NCBI GenBank assembly: GCA_020072965.1
Contig: JAIQFY010000049.1
Coordinates: 1 to 39,113, forward strand
DNA: 39,113 bases
Direction of reading: 5' to 3'
DNA from: Terriglobia bacterium
Lineage (GTDB): Bacteria > Acidobacteriota > Terriglobia > JAIQFV01
The stretch's first letter is position 1; every line of letters begins with the position of its first letter. This document shows positions 22,687-30,841 of this stretch, piece by piece. Under the pieces are notes generated by a model, which was not told the DNA's origin, did no database searches, and saw only the letters and a list, made by a program, of their open reading frames with translations. Made by a program: the position numbers and the translations under genes.

Positions 22687-24372
22687 ATGCGGCGAGGTCG
22701 CTATGAGAAGGGTGCGTTCGTGACCAACCCGCTGTCAGGATATCAAAAGGACTGGTTCCCTCACGACCTCCTGGCGGGCGTTTCGGTGGCCGCGGTGGCC
22801 GTGCCGATTGCGATTGCCTATTCGCAACTGGCGGGCGTTCCCCCGGTTCACGGGTTATACGCCAGCCTCCTGCCGCTGGTGGCGTACGCGTTGCTCGGCT
22901 CGTCGCGGCAGTTGATCGTTGCGCCCGATGCCGCCACCTGCGCCATCATTGTGGCCGTCGTGGCGCCGCTGGCTGGAAAGGATCCGGTGCGATACGTATC
23001 GCTGGCGTCGGCGCTGGCCCTGATCACCGGCGTCTTCTGCATTGCCGCCGGCCTGGCTCGTTTGGGCTTTCTTACCAATTTTCTGGCCCGGCCCATTCTG
23101 ACCGGCTATCTCAACGGCATCGCCATCTGCATCCTCACCAGTCAGCTGGGCACCCTGTTCGGATTCTCGCTGGCGCCGGCCGGATTCTTCCGTATGCTGT
23201 GGCGGTTTTTTTCGAAGCTGGGCGAGACCCACGGACCGACGCTGGCAGTGGGTGTGACGACCCTGGCCCTGCTGCTGTTGCTCGCGCGCCTGGTCCCCAA
23301 GGCGCCGGGGCCGTTGGTTGCCGTGGCGCTCGGCGCCGCCTGCTCGGCCGTCTTCGGCTTAGCCGAGCACGGCGTGAGGCTGGTGGGCACGATTCCGGCG
23401 GGACTCCCAGCCTTGAAGTTTCCGGCCATCGGCGGGGGCGATTGGCAGCCGCTGGCGCTGGGCGCGGTTGCATTGGCGCTGATCAGCTACAACAGCGCCA
23501 TGGTCACGGCCCGGGGATTTGCGGCGAAGAATCGCTACGACATCGATGCGAATCGGGAATTCATCGCCCTGGGTGTGGCCGACATCGGGGCCGGGATCTT
23601 GCAGGGCTTCGCCGTCAGTGGGGCCGACTCGCGCACGGCCGTCAACGACTCGATCGGCGGCAAGAGCCAGGTCACCGGGCTGGTGGCGGCCGCTGTGCTG
23701 GCGATGACGCTGCTGTTTCTCACCCGGCCGCTCGGTTGGCTGCCCATGGCCGTGCTGTCGGCCGTGCTGATCAAGGCGGCCCTGGGCCTGTTCGACCTGC
23801 ACAGCCTGGCAAAGCTGCGTCGCATCAGCCCCCAGGAGTTCCGGCTGTGCCTCGTCACGTTACTCGGCGTGATCACGGTCGGCGTGTTGCCCGGGGTGGT
23901 GGTCGCAGTCGGGGTGGCCATGACGCAGCTTTTGATCAGGACCTCCCGGCCCCACGACGCGGTGCTCGGGCGCATCCCGGGGACAAGTGCCTTTCGCGAC
24001 GTGGCCACCCATCCCGATGCGGAGTCGTTCCCGGGCCTGGTCATCTACCGCTTCGACGCCTCCCTGGTCTTCTTCAACGCCGACCATTTCAAGGGGCGCG
24101 TCAGAACCGTGACCCGGGAGGCGCCGGCACCGGTGCGGTACTTCCTGCTCGACGCCGGGACCATGCCGCTGCTGGACACGACGGGGGCCGCCAGCTTGGA
24201 CCAGGTGTGCGGCGAACTCGAGGAAAAAGGCATCGCCATGGCCGTCGCGGCGGCCAAGAGCCCGGTCCGCACGATGCTCGACCGGACCGGTCTCGCGGAG
24301 CGGATCGGAGTGGATCGAATGTTCCCGACGGTGGAATCAGCGGTCGAGGCGCTCGTGAGGGCCACACCATGA
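22687..24372 (+). CDS. SulP-family anion transporter with STAS domain
   Basis: About 561 residues from the ATG at 22687, or 550 from a GTG at 22720 that follows GAGAAGG; the sequence preceding FVTNPLSGYQKDWFPHDLLAG is not conserved-looking. The transmembrane part has the SulP signature (AVAVPIAIAYSQLAGVPPVHGLYASLLP), a long run of helices, and FAVSGADSRTAVND typical of helix 8-10. The C-terminal STAS domain (from ~residue 430) includes RYFLLDAGTMPLLDTTGAASL. SulP proteins move sulfate, bicarbonate or related anions across the inner membrane. The neighbouring carbonic anhydrase favours bicarbonate. The upstream sulfatase, 14 kb away, gives a weaker case for sulfate. Confidence 0.92.
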   Translation: MRRGRYEKGAFVTNPLSGYQKDWFPHDLLAGVSVAAVAVPIAIAYSQLAGVPPVHGLYASLLPLVAYALLGSSRQLIVAPDAATCAIIVAVVAPLAGKDPVRYVSLASALALITGVFCIAAGLARLGFLTNFLARPILTGYLNGIAICILTSQLGTLFGFSLAPAGFFRMLWRFFSKLGETHGPTLAVGVTTLALLLLLARLVPKAPGPLVAVALGAACSAVFGLAEHGVRLVGTIPAGLPALKFPAIGGGDWQPLALGAVALALISYNSAMVTARGFAAKNRYDIDANREFIALGVADIGAGILQGFAVSGADSRTAVNDSIGGKSQVTGLVAAAVLAMTLLFLTRPLGWLPMAVLSAVLIKAALGLFDLHSLAKLRRISPQEFRLCLVTLLGVITVGVLPGVVVAVGVAMTQLLIRTSRPHDAVLGRIPGTSAFRDVATHPDAESFPGLVIYRFDASLVFFNADHFKGRVRTVTREAPAPVRYFLLDAGTMPLLDTTGAASLDQVCGELEEKGIAMAVAAAKSPVRTMLDRTGLAERIGVDRMFPTVESAVEALVRATP

Positions 24373-24454
24373 CCGACGTCATGAGTTTGTGGTTGGCCGC
24401 TTCGGGCACCCCGGGGCACAAGAGCTTGGCGCCCCCTGAACGAGGAGGAGAACA

Positions 24455-25510
24455 ATGAAGCGCTTCTTGTTTGTAGTGCGAATTCTAATTATACCCCTGG
24501 TGATGGTGCTGTATGTTGGCATTCTGTTTCGCAACCTGAACGAAGGTGCGCGCCGCTCCCTGCAGCTTCAAAAGGATGTCGCCACAGCCGACAAAGTGCA
24601 CATCCTCATCAATATTGTGAAGGCCGACCTGAACAATGAGGAAGTCACCGCCCGCCTGAGGTTTCGGGTGGCGGGAAAAATTGCAGAGAATGAAATCACC
24701 CCATCCGTCAATCTGAGGTTTCTGGTCGGTTTCATCCGCGGTCAGCAGGAATTTGTATTCCGCCGGGGGCAGCGGATGACACCCATCGAGGGTGAGTTCT
24801 CCCTCGACGGAGTGTCAAACAGATATCCATTCGACGCGCACCAAACCACTCTTGCGTTCCTGGTCACCAAACCGGGACGTGCGGAGAGACCAGTGTCTGC
24901 TGCGGCCCCTGCCGCATCTGCGATTCCGTTGAAGAGCCTGGTGAAGTCAAAAAAACAGAAAGCCAACCCGGCAAAGCAGGCGGTCCCTGCACCGGCAGCA
25001 GCCAGTCCCGTTGTCGTGGGCACAACCCTGGCGGGCACAGCCGCCCTGGAGAGAAATGATCCGGTGCCTATCTCCTATAATCTAACAGCGTCCATCCCCG
25101 GCATCAAATTCCGTGGAGAGACTCTGAAGGGCGCTCACGAAGAAGTAACGGAAATTCAACTGCGCATGACACGCGCGGATAACGTGATCGTCGTCTCGAT
25201 GATCATCATGGTCATGATGATGTGCCTGGCGATGAGCTTGCTGGCCATGGTTCTATATTCAATGGTTGGTGGAAAAGAGTCCACACTCTTGCCTCTTTCG
25301 CTTTCGGTGAGTCTTATTTTTGGATTGCCCGCGCTTCGCAACGCGCAGCCGAACGTCCCGCCGCTCGGGGCGTTCAGCGACTACCTCTCTTTTCTGTGGG
25401 CGGAATTTATTGTGGCGGCGTCCACGGTCATTGTCGTGTGGAGGTGGATTCTGAGTTCGCGCCGGGAGAAAACAACGGAGAATTCCGAGGCCCCGAAAGA
25501 CAAATCCTAG
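24455..25510 (+). CDS. DUF4436 membrane protein
   Basis: A 351-residue protein. One N-terminal hydrophobic anchor (ILIIPLVMVLYVGILF) is followed by a ~200-residue beta-rich extracytoplasmic region with an Ala/Pro/Lys-rich insert (about 145-190). Three further helices follow. PALRNAQPNVPPLGAFSDYLSFLWAE near the end is the hallmark of DUF4436 (PF14494). GAGGAGG precedes the ATG by a few bases. Function is unknown. It lies 82 bp after SulP and 47 bp before the next membrane gene, so it is probably cotranscribed. Confidence 0.85.
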   Translation: MKRFLFVVRILIIPLVMVLYVGILFRNLNEGARRSLQLQKDVATADKVHILINIVKADLNNEEVTARLRFRVAGKIAENEITPSVNLRFLVGFIRGQQEFVFRRGQRMTPIEGEFSLDGVSNRYPFDAHQTTLAFLVTKPGRAERPVSAAAPAASAIPLKSLVKSKKQKANPAKQAVPAPAAASPVVVGTTLAGTAALERNDPVPISYNLTASIPGIKFRGETLKGAHEEVTEIQLRMTRADNVIVVSMIIMVMMMCLAMSLLAMVLYSMVGGKESTLLPLSLSVSLIFGLPALRNAQPNVPPLGAFSDYLSFLWAEFIVAASTVIVVWRWILSSRREKTTENSEAPKDKS

Positions 25511-25557
25511 TCCGGGGTTGGCGCCGGCTTCGGCCCTGACCGAATCGGAGTGAGCAT

Positions 25558-26745
25558 ATGAAGGTCCAGAATACCAACGCGAATGAAGAGGACTTTCGAC
25601 TGTTCGAGCGGGATTCATTCCTTGGACTGGAAAAAGTGGTGCATTGGTCCTGGTGCCGTAAGCCCACCGTCCGGAGTGCATTCCTGTTTGCAGTGCTGCT
25701 GGCGTGGGTTCCCTTGGCTTTGTTAGCGGCTTTCCAGGGAGGGGCCTGGGGGCCGACCCTGGCGCGGTCCCTGCTCCTGGACGTTGGAGTTTACGTTCGA
25801 TTCTTTATCGCGGTTCCTCTTCTGATTCTCGCGCCGGCCTATTGTTCTTCCGAGATTCGCGACATCGTGAAACATTTCCTGGAAGCGAAACTGGTGAAGG
25901 AATCAGAACAAGAGCGGTTCTCTGAGAATTTTGCGAAGCTTCAGCGGCGACGCGATTGGCGGTGGATGGATTGGATCCTCCTGGCTCTGGCGTACGCTTA
26001 CATCGCACTTGTAACCATTCAGGTTGTTCCTCATTTGCCCGATTCCTGGCGGACGATGGGTCCGGAAGGGCACCGGGGACCTACGGCAGCCGGGTGGTGG
26101 TTTGTGCTGGTGAGCTGGCCACTCTATTCGTTCGCCCTGTTCCGTTTCTTGCATCGGATGAGCCTGTGGTGGAGATTTCTTTGGGGCGTCTCCAGGCTCG
26201 ATTTGCAATTGAATGCCGCAATTCCGGATGGGGCCGGAGGATTGGGCTTCCTGGGATTGAGCCTCACCCCTTTCCTTTGGCCTGCTTTCGCCATTGCAGC
26301 TTCTGTCGCCGGGATGCTCGCCAATCTTGCTCTCCAGGCGGGTGCATCGGTCGTTGGCTATAGGGTTTCAGTGTTCGTGTTTGCAGGGTGCAACGTGGGG
26401 TTGTTTGTGGGGCCATTGCTGTTCTTCATCAACCGTCTTTGGGAAGCCAGGCGACAGGGAGAGCTGAACCACGCACTCCTCGCGGGACGTCAGATACGCC
26501 AGTACGAGCAAGAGTGGATCCGTAAGACTCCGGCCAGGGAAGATCTGCTTTCCGTGCAAGACTTTTCGGCTGTGATCGACCTGAACTCGACCGTTTATAA
26601 CGTCCGAAGGATCTTCATGGTCCCAGTTCAATGGAGGCAGATCGTTTCATTAATCGCATGCACGCTGTTGCCTTTCTTGCCAGTCGCAGCGCTGGAAATC
26701 CCGGTCGCAGAAATTTTCCAGCGGATCGTGAAATTGGTTCTCTGA
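25558..26745 (+). CDS. Uncharacterised polytopic membrane protein, paralogue B
   Basis: A 395-residue protein with about seven hydrophobic segments, homologous along its length to the protein at 20461-21672. Shared features are a leading soluble region, WVPLALL near the first helix, YVRFFIAVPLLI in the second, and the block RMSLWWRFLWGVSRLDLQLN followed by AAIPDGAGGLGFLG. The C-terminus is ...FQRIVKLVL. The N-terminus differs and is more acidic. The two copies flank the SulP and DUF4436 genes, which suggests two related subunits or two specialised versions. No known function. Confidence 0.75.
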   Translation: MKVQNTNANEEDFRLFERDSFLGLEKVVHWSWCRKPTVRSAFLFAVLLAWVPLALLAAFQGGAWGPTLARSLLLDVGVYVRFFIAVPLLILAPAYCSSEIRDIVKHFLEAKLVKESEQERFSENFAKLQRRRDWRWMDWILLALAYAYIALVTIQVVPHLPDSWRTMGPEGHRGPTAAGWWFVLVSWPLYSFALFRFLHRMSLWWRFLWGVSRLDLQLNAAIPDGAGGLGFLGLSLTPFLWPAFAIAASVAGMLANLALQAGASVVGYRVSVFVFAGCNVGLFVGPLLFFINRLWEARRQGELNHALLAGRQIRQYEQEWIRKTPAREDLLSVQDFSAVIDLNSTVYNVRRIFMVPVQWRQIVSLIACTLLPFLPVAALEIPVAEIFQRIVKLVL

Positions 26746-26874
26746 GTCTTTGTGTGTAATTCAGGGAATGTGTCGCCTGTGAAAGTGATCTCGTTCGATA
26801 ACCACCGAGAGTGGTATTCCGGTGTTGCCTGGAAATGAGTTTAAGGCGCCGAAACGCAAATTGGATTCGAAGTC

Positions 26875-27654
26875 ATGAGCCCTCAAATGGTAATTCCGGC
26901 ATTTGCCGGCAGCTTATTTATTGGCATGCTCCTGTGTATTGAAATCGGCCGCCGTATCGGACGTCCGCAAATGGGGGTGGAAGCAGGAGAGGAAAGAGCA
27001 GGCCTGGGTTTGATTGAGGCTGCAATTTTTACTTTACTGGGCTTGCTCCTGGCGTTCACGCTCACCGGGGCTGCCTCCAGGTTTGACGCCAGGCGAATGT
27101 TGATTGTGGACGAAGCCAATGCCATTGGGACCGCCTATCTGCGGGTTGACCTGCTCTCTGCAGGTTCCCAGCCTGCAATTCGTGAACTCTTCCGCGAGTA
27201 TTTGGACTCTCGAATGGAGGTCTATCGAAAACTGCCGGATATTCAAGCCGCTGAATCAGAGATCTCCAAGTCAGAGAGCCTGCAGGGTGAGATTTGGTCC
27301 CGGGCAGTGGCCCCCACGCAGTTGAAGGATTCCCACATCGACGCCGCAAGGCTGGTTCTTCCGGCGCTGAATGAGATGATTGACGTCACTTCCATCCGGA
27401 GGATGGCGGCGAGAGCACATCCTCCCTGGGTCGTTTTCTGGCTGCTGTTTGGACTGGGTTTGCTCTGTGCGCTCCTTGCCGGGTATGCCATGGCCGCGGG
27501 CCAGCGGCGCAGTTGGCTCCACACGATTGTATTTGTCTTGAGCATCGTGATCGCGGTTTACGTGATCCTTGAAATCGAATACCCGCGGGCCGGATTGATC
27601 CGGCTGTCTGGTTTCGATTCTGTGCTGGTTGATCTCCGGGCGAGTATGAAGTGA
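26875..27654 (+). CDS. Bestrophin-like DUF4239 membrane protein
   Basis: A 259-residue protein. Two N-terminal helices (AFAGSLFIGMLLCIEIG and IEAAIFTLLGLLLAFTLTGAA) are followed by a ~110-residue soluble region that begins RFDARRMLIVDEANAIGTAYLR, a strongly conserved block in this family. Two or three further helices (about 187-235) precede EIEYPRAGLIRLS, another hallmark. This fits DUF4239 (PF14023), described as bestrophin-like. Bestrophins are anion or bicarbonate channels in eukaryotes, but the bacterial DUF4239 proteins are not characterised. A function in anion flow alongside SulP is an inference. The 129-bp gap upstream holds only a small ACCAC/GTGGT hairpin. Confidence 0.85.
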   Translation: MSPQMVIPAFAGSLFIGMLLCIEIGRRIGRPQMGVEAGEERAGLGLIEAAIFTLLGLLLAFTLTGAASRFDARRMLIVDEANAIGTAYLRVDLLSAGSQPAIRELFREYLDSRMEVYRKLPDIQAAESEISKSESLQGEIWSRAVAPTQLKDSHIDAARLVLPALNEMIDVTSIRRMAARAHPPWVVFWLLFGLGLLCALLAGYAMAAGQRRSWLHTIVFVLSIVIAVYVILEIEYPRAGLIRLSGFDSVLVDLRASMK

Positions 27655-27798
27655 CAAGGGAACAGGGTTTTGAATGCTTCGTACAGCAAAATGGAGAGAG
27701 AAAAGCCGCAATCGCCTGCGAACCAAGGCGGTGATTGGAACCTGAAATTCGGCCTGGTCTGGTTCCGCTGTTAGACTTTTGACAAAAAGGAGGCACGC

Positions 27799-28860
27799 AT
27801 GCTGACCTCTCTCAGAACCCTACTCGTGCCAACCTGCTTCATCGCTTTTGGTTTGCTCCTATGGCCTTCACCGGCGGCAGCCCGTCGCAAAGATGATGTG
27901 ATCATCATGAAGAATGGCGATCGCCTGACCGGAGAAATTAAGAAGCTGGAGAATGGCCAGATTTACATCGATACGGGATACACCACTAGCCCTATCCCGA
28001 TCGATTGGTTACAGGTAGAGGAAGTGGGAAGCAAAGCCGTTTATCGAATCGAGCTCTCCAATGGCAATCGCCTGACCGGAGTCGTTACGAAAGTACCTGC
28101 CCAAGCGGCAGCGGAGAGGGATTTCCGAATCCAATCGGGGGGTGTTGAAGAGGACTTCCATGCTTTCGAAGTGGTTGGAATTCAGTCCCAAAAGCCCAAC
28201 TTTTGGCGCCAACTTCGAGGCTCGATTAATCTTGGGAGCAGTTTTGCGAGCGGTTCTCCAGCGCAGATGGATTTCAGCGCCACTGCAACCTATCTCTCAA
28301 CGAAATACCAGATGACGGGCAGCGTGAATTCTACTGTGAGTGGGAGCTCCAACGGGGAAAAAACAAACCGCCACGAACTGAACTTGAATCCCCAGCTCTA
28401 TCTTTCACGCAACGCATATCTCGGCAGCTACATTGATTTCCTCACCAGCAGCCAGCAAAGCCTGGACTTACGCACCACGCTGGGAGGCGGCTACGGGCGT
28501 TACATGATTCGCTCCAACACCAAAAACTTCGGATGGCTGGGTGGCCTTGTTTACACGGTGGAAAAATATGCTCCAAGCTCAGGGCTCACTCCGAGGCAGA
28601 ATAACGTGGAAGGCCTGTTGGCGCTCGGATTTGACTGGAACCGATTCAATTATTTCACTTGGACGACCTCTTTTCAGGTGTTTCCCAGCCTTACGCAAGC
28701 GGGGCGAATCCGCACAAACCTGAACCACACCTTTTCGCTCAAGCTGACTAATAATTTTTCCCTTAATTTCAATGTTTGGGATACATTCGACAGTCACCCA
28801 CCCCCCAACGCGCGCAAGAACGATTTGGGAATCGGTACATCGCTCGGCTGGACGTTCTGA
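27799..28860 (+). CDS. DUF481 outer-membrane beta-barrel protein
   Basis: A 353-residue exported protein with a signal peptide cut near AAA-RRKDD. Residues ~35-130 form a soluble segment with two related repeats, VIIMKNGDRLTGEIKKLENG and YRIELSNGNRLTGVVTKVP. The rest is a beta-barrel of alternating strands (GSINLGSSFASGS, YLGSYIDFLTSSQQSLDLRT, GLLALGFDWNRFNYFTW) ending GTSLGWTF with the C-terminal aromatic expected of outer-membrane proteins. This is the DUF481 family (YdiY-like). AAAAGGAGG precedes the ATG. It closes the co-directional run of envelope genes. Confidence 0.85.
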   Translation: MLTSLRTLLVPTCFIAFGLLLWPSPAAARRKDDVIIMKNGDRLTGEIKKLENGQIYIDTGYTTSPIPIDWLQVEEVGSKAVYRIELSNGNRLTGVVTKVPAQAAAERDFRIQSGGVEEDFHAFEVVGIQSQKPNFWRQLRGSINLGSSFASGSPAQMDFSATATYLSTKYQMTGSVNSTVSGSSNGEKTNRHELNLNPQLYLSRNAYLGSYIDFLTSSQQSLDLRTTLGGGYGRYMIRSNTKNFGWLGGLVYTVEKYAPSSGLTPRQNNVEGLLALGFDWNRFNYFTWTTSFQVFPSLTQAGRIRTNLNHTFSLKLTNNFSLNFNVWDTFDSHPPPNARKNDLGIGTSLGWTF

Positions 28861-28905
28861 GATGGGAACTCAAGGGGGCGCATCAAGAAGGGTAAACAAA
28901 TCCGG

Positions 28906-28926
28906 TTCCCGCCGGCGAGGCGGGAA
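28906..28926 (+). terminator. Hairpin after the DUF481 gene
   Basis: TTCCCGCC and GGCGGGAA form a perfect 8-bp stem with loop GGCGA, 45 bases past the stop. No T-tract follows. It is a probable transcription end for the envelope run. Confidence 0.5.
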
Positions 28927-28962
28927 ATTCGGGACTTCCCTGCCGTTCAGTTAAGGTAAGCC
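28927..28962 (-). repeat. Short dispersed repeat (GGACTGTCCCGAATTT family), copy 1
   Basis: On the minus strand it reads GGCTTACCTTAACTGAACG (28944-28962), then a degraded GGGA...TCCCGAATT core. The 19-base part is an exact inverted match of 31729-31747. Confidence 0.6.
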
Positions 28963-28975
28963 GAAGCTGAAATTC

Positions 28976-29152
28976 CCTGACAATGTGGCACTTGTTGAGA
29001 TGCAAATCCGACTTAACTCGGATTTCGAGGCTGATTCCTTATTAGATTAAAGCCACACAGCGGTGAAATATGGTAGTCTCGGTGGTGAGCCTCAGGAAGA
29101 GCACCTCCTTTCAACGAGGAAGCCCGCCCCGGCGGCCCTCATAACTCTTTTG
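28976..29152 (+). ncRNA. Candidate structured RNA in gene-free region
   Basis: The 438-base gap between the DUF481 and sortase genes has no coding frame. It contains a perfect hairpin AAATCCGA/TCGGATTT (about 29006-29027) and a second hairpin CCTC/GAGG around CTTTCAAC, then GAAGCCCGCCCCGGCGGCCC followed by a short T-run (CTCTTTTG). The central GGTGGTGAGC and the 3' GGCGGC recall the layout of 6S RNA, but the 5' half does not convince me. Treat this as an unverified candidate; it could also be untranslated leader or plain spacer. Confidence 0.25.
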
Positions 29153-29228
29153 TCCACGGTAAATTCGTTTCCGTTGCGCCGCATGCAAAGAATACAGCAA
29201 AAGGGTGGTTGTTAATTTCGGAATTCAG

Positions 29229-29271
29229 GCTTAAGGGAACCTTACTCAGGACTGTCCCGAATTTGGGGCAG
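29229..29271 (+). repeat. Short dispersed repeat, copy 2
   Basis: GGCTTA followed by a degraded arm and the exact 16-mer GGACTGTCCCGAATTT (29249-29264). It lies 28 bases upstream of the sortase start and is in the same orientation as the copy at 31729-31772. Confidence 0.6.
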
Positions 29272-29299
29272 ATTCCACCAAAAAGGTGAAGCCAGACTC

Positions 29300-30016
29300 A
29301 TGCGAACTCGCAGGATCGAGGGCGTATTGCTGGGGACAGGCCTGACGCTTCTGGCGGTGTGGGGCGGAGCATGGATTCATAGGACCGTCTCATCGCGCAC
29401 TGCGGTCAAGAGATTTGAGGCAGATCAAGCTCGGTCGTCGGGCGTGAATTCGGCGCCTGTGAATGACCCCGCTTTCGGTTCCCGAGTTGAATTCACCTTG
29501 TGGTCTGCGAAGCGAGTGGAAGCTTACAAGGACAGCTTGGTTCAGAAAGTGGATCGTCCCCTGGCTCTTCTTCGCATTCCCAAGATTCACCTCGAGGCAC
29601 CCATATTTAACGATACGGACGACCTGACCTTGAACCGCGGAGTCGGCCGTATTCTCGGAACCGCGCAAGTGGGGGAAGCAGGTAATCTTGGCATTGCGGG
29701 ACACCGGGATGGTTTTTTTCGCGGCCTCAAGGATCTCGCGCCGGGGGACAAGATTGAGCTCGTTCGCATTGGCCGGTCAGATACCTACGTCGTGGAGAAA
29801 ATTCAGATTGTGAATCCCGAAGATCTCTCTGTGCTGAATCCGACGCCCGTGCCCTCACTGACCCTGGTGACCTGTTTTCCGTTTTACTACGTCGGGAGCG
29901 CACCGCAACGTTATATTGTGCAGGCATCTATAGTGAACTTTGATCAGTCTCATCACGAAGTTAGGCCGTTCGAATCCGCAACCGCAAGAATAAACACAAA
30001 GGAGAATAAAAAATGA
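29300..30016 (+). CDS. Class D-like sortase (membrane transpeptidase)
   Basis: A 238-residue cysteine transpeptidase. An N-terminal membrane anchor (VLLGTGLTLLAVWGGAWI) precedes the sortase fold, with catalytic H135 (GIAGHRDGFF), C192 in TLVTC and R204 in APQRY. LRIPKIHLEAPIF is the usual first strand of the domain. Sortases cut LPxTG-type signals and attach the protein to an amine, in Gram-positives the peptidoglycan cross-bridge. Here the rest of the window is Gram-negative. The next gene encodes an LPKTG protein and overlaps by 4 bp (ATGA), so the two are coupled and form an apparent dedicated pair. AAAAAGGTGA lies upstream of the ATG. Class D is my best guess from motifs. Confidence 0.9.
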   Translation: MRTRRIEGVLLGTGLTLLAVWGGAWIHRTVSSRTAVKRFEADQARSSGVNSAPVNDPAFGSRVEFTLWSAKRVEAYKDSLVQKVDRPLALLRIPKIHLEAPIFNDTDDLTLNRGVGRILGTAQVGEAGNLGIAGHRDGFFRGLKDLAPGDKIELVRIGRSDTYVVEKIQIVNPEDLSVLNPTPVPSLTLVTCFPFYYVGSAPQRYIVQASIVNFDQSHHEVRPFESATARINTKENKK

Positions 30017-30810
30017 ATCTTAAACAGCTAACCATCGGTGTTTTGCACAAACTGGTGGTGGCGGGCGTCGTTTTACTCGCGCTTGCCTTCACCCTCAACG
30101 CGCAAGTGAAGTCCACAACAAAAGTAGAGCACGGCCCAGCGGCCCGTACTGTCACAATAGAGCGCGGGGAAGTGGTGCATGTATCCGGCAACAACGTTGT
30201 CATCAAAATGGAGAATGGGGAGATCCGGCATTTCGACAATGTCCCCGACAGCGCGACGGTCGACGTCGATGGCAAGCAACTCACGGTCCACGATCTTAAA
30301 CCCGGCATGAAAATCCAAAGGAGCACTGTTACGACGACGGTGCCGAAGACGATCACAACGGTGAGAACCGTGACGGGTACCGTATGGAACGTTGTTCCTC
30401 CCACTAGCGTGACGCTGACCCTGGCGGATGGCACCAACAAGTCGTTCAAAATTCCGAAAGGTCAGAAATTCATGGTCGACGGAAAGGAAACCGATGCCTT
30501 CGCTCTCAGGAAGGGTATGAAAGTTTCTGCGACCGCCGTCACCGAGGTTCCGGAAACTGAGGTTCGTCATGAGGTGGCGAGAACCGGGAAGATGCCACCG
30601 CCGCCCGCACCGATCCCGGCCGACGCCCCGATTCTCATCGAAGAGCCGGCTAAGGCGGCGCCTGTAGCCATGGCGGCTCCCGCTCAAGCAGAACCGGCCC
30701 CGAAGAAGCTGCCGAAGACCGGGAGTTATTTGCCGCTGATTGGCTTGCTCGGAGCGTTCTCGACAGCCCTGGGCCTGGGGTTGAAGGCGGTCCGGGCCTC
30801 TCGGTCCTAG
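30013..30810 (+). CDS. Secreted LPXTG-type protein, likely sortase substrate
   Basis: A 265-residue protein with a signal peptide (cut near LNA-Q, residue 30). Residues ~40-185 carry two similar beta-rich segments (VVHVSGNNVVIKMENGEIRH with KQLTVHDLKPGMKI; VTLTLADGTNKSFKIPKG with LRKGMKVSATAV), suggesting a repeated small beta domain. A Pro/Ala-rich linker (~195-230) leads to LPKTG at 233-237, a hydrophobic stretch and an Arg-rich end (KAVRASRS). This is a complete cell-wall sorting signal. It overlaps the sortase gene by 4 bp. The final anchor point in a Gram-negative envelope is unknown. Its function beyond being surface- or wall-anchored cannot be inferred. Confidence 0.88.
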   Translation: MNLKQLTIGVLHKLVVAGVVLLALAFTLNAQVKSTTKVEHGPAARTVTIERGEVVHVSGNNVVIKMENGEIRHFDNVPDSATVDVDGKQLTVHDLKPGMKIQRSTVTTTVPKTITTVRTVTGTVWNVVPPTSVTLTLADGTNKSFKIPKGQKFMVDGKETDAFALRKGMKVSATAVTEVPETEVRHEVARTGKMPPPPAPIPADAPILIEEPAKAAPVAMAAPAQAEPAPKKLPKTGSYLPLIGLLGAFSTALGLGLKAVRASRS

Positions 30811-30841
30811 TTCGCAGTCTGTGGAAAATTCGGTCGCGGGA

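Noticed and set aside
22583-22723. Short frame MKMTTDIPATGLMSLCAMGG before SulP
   Set aside because: The ribosome site is weak, it overlaps the likely SulP start, and it has no recognised family.
23199-24458. 419-codon plus-strand frame inside the SulP gene
   Set aside because: Very rich in Arg and Gly with no domain pattern; the SulP frame is unambiguous.
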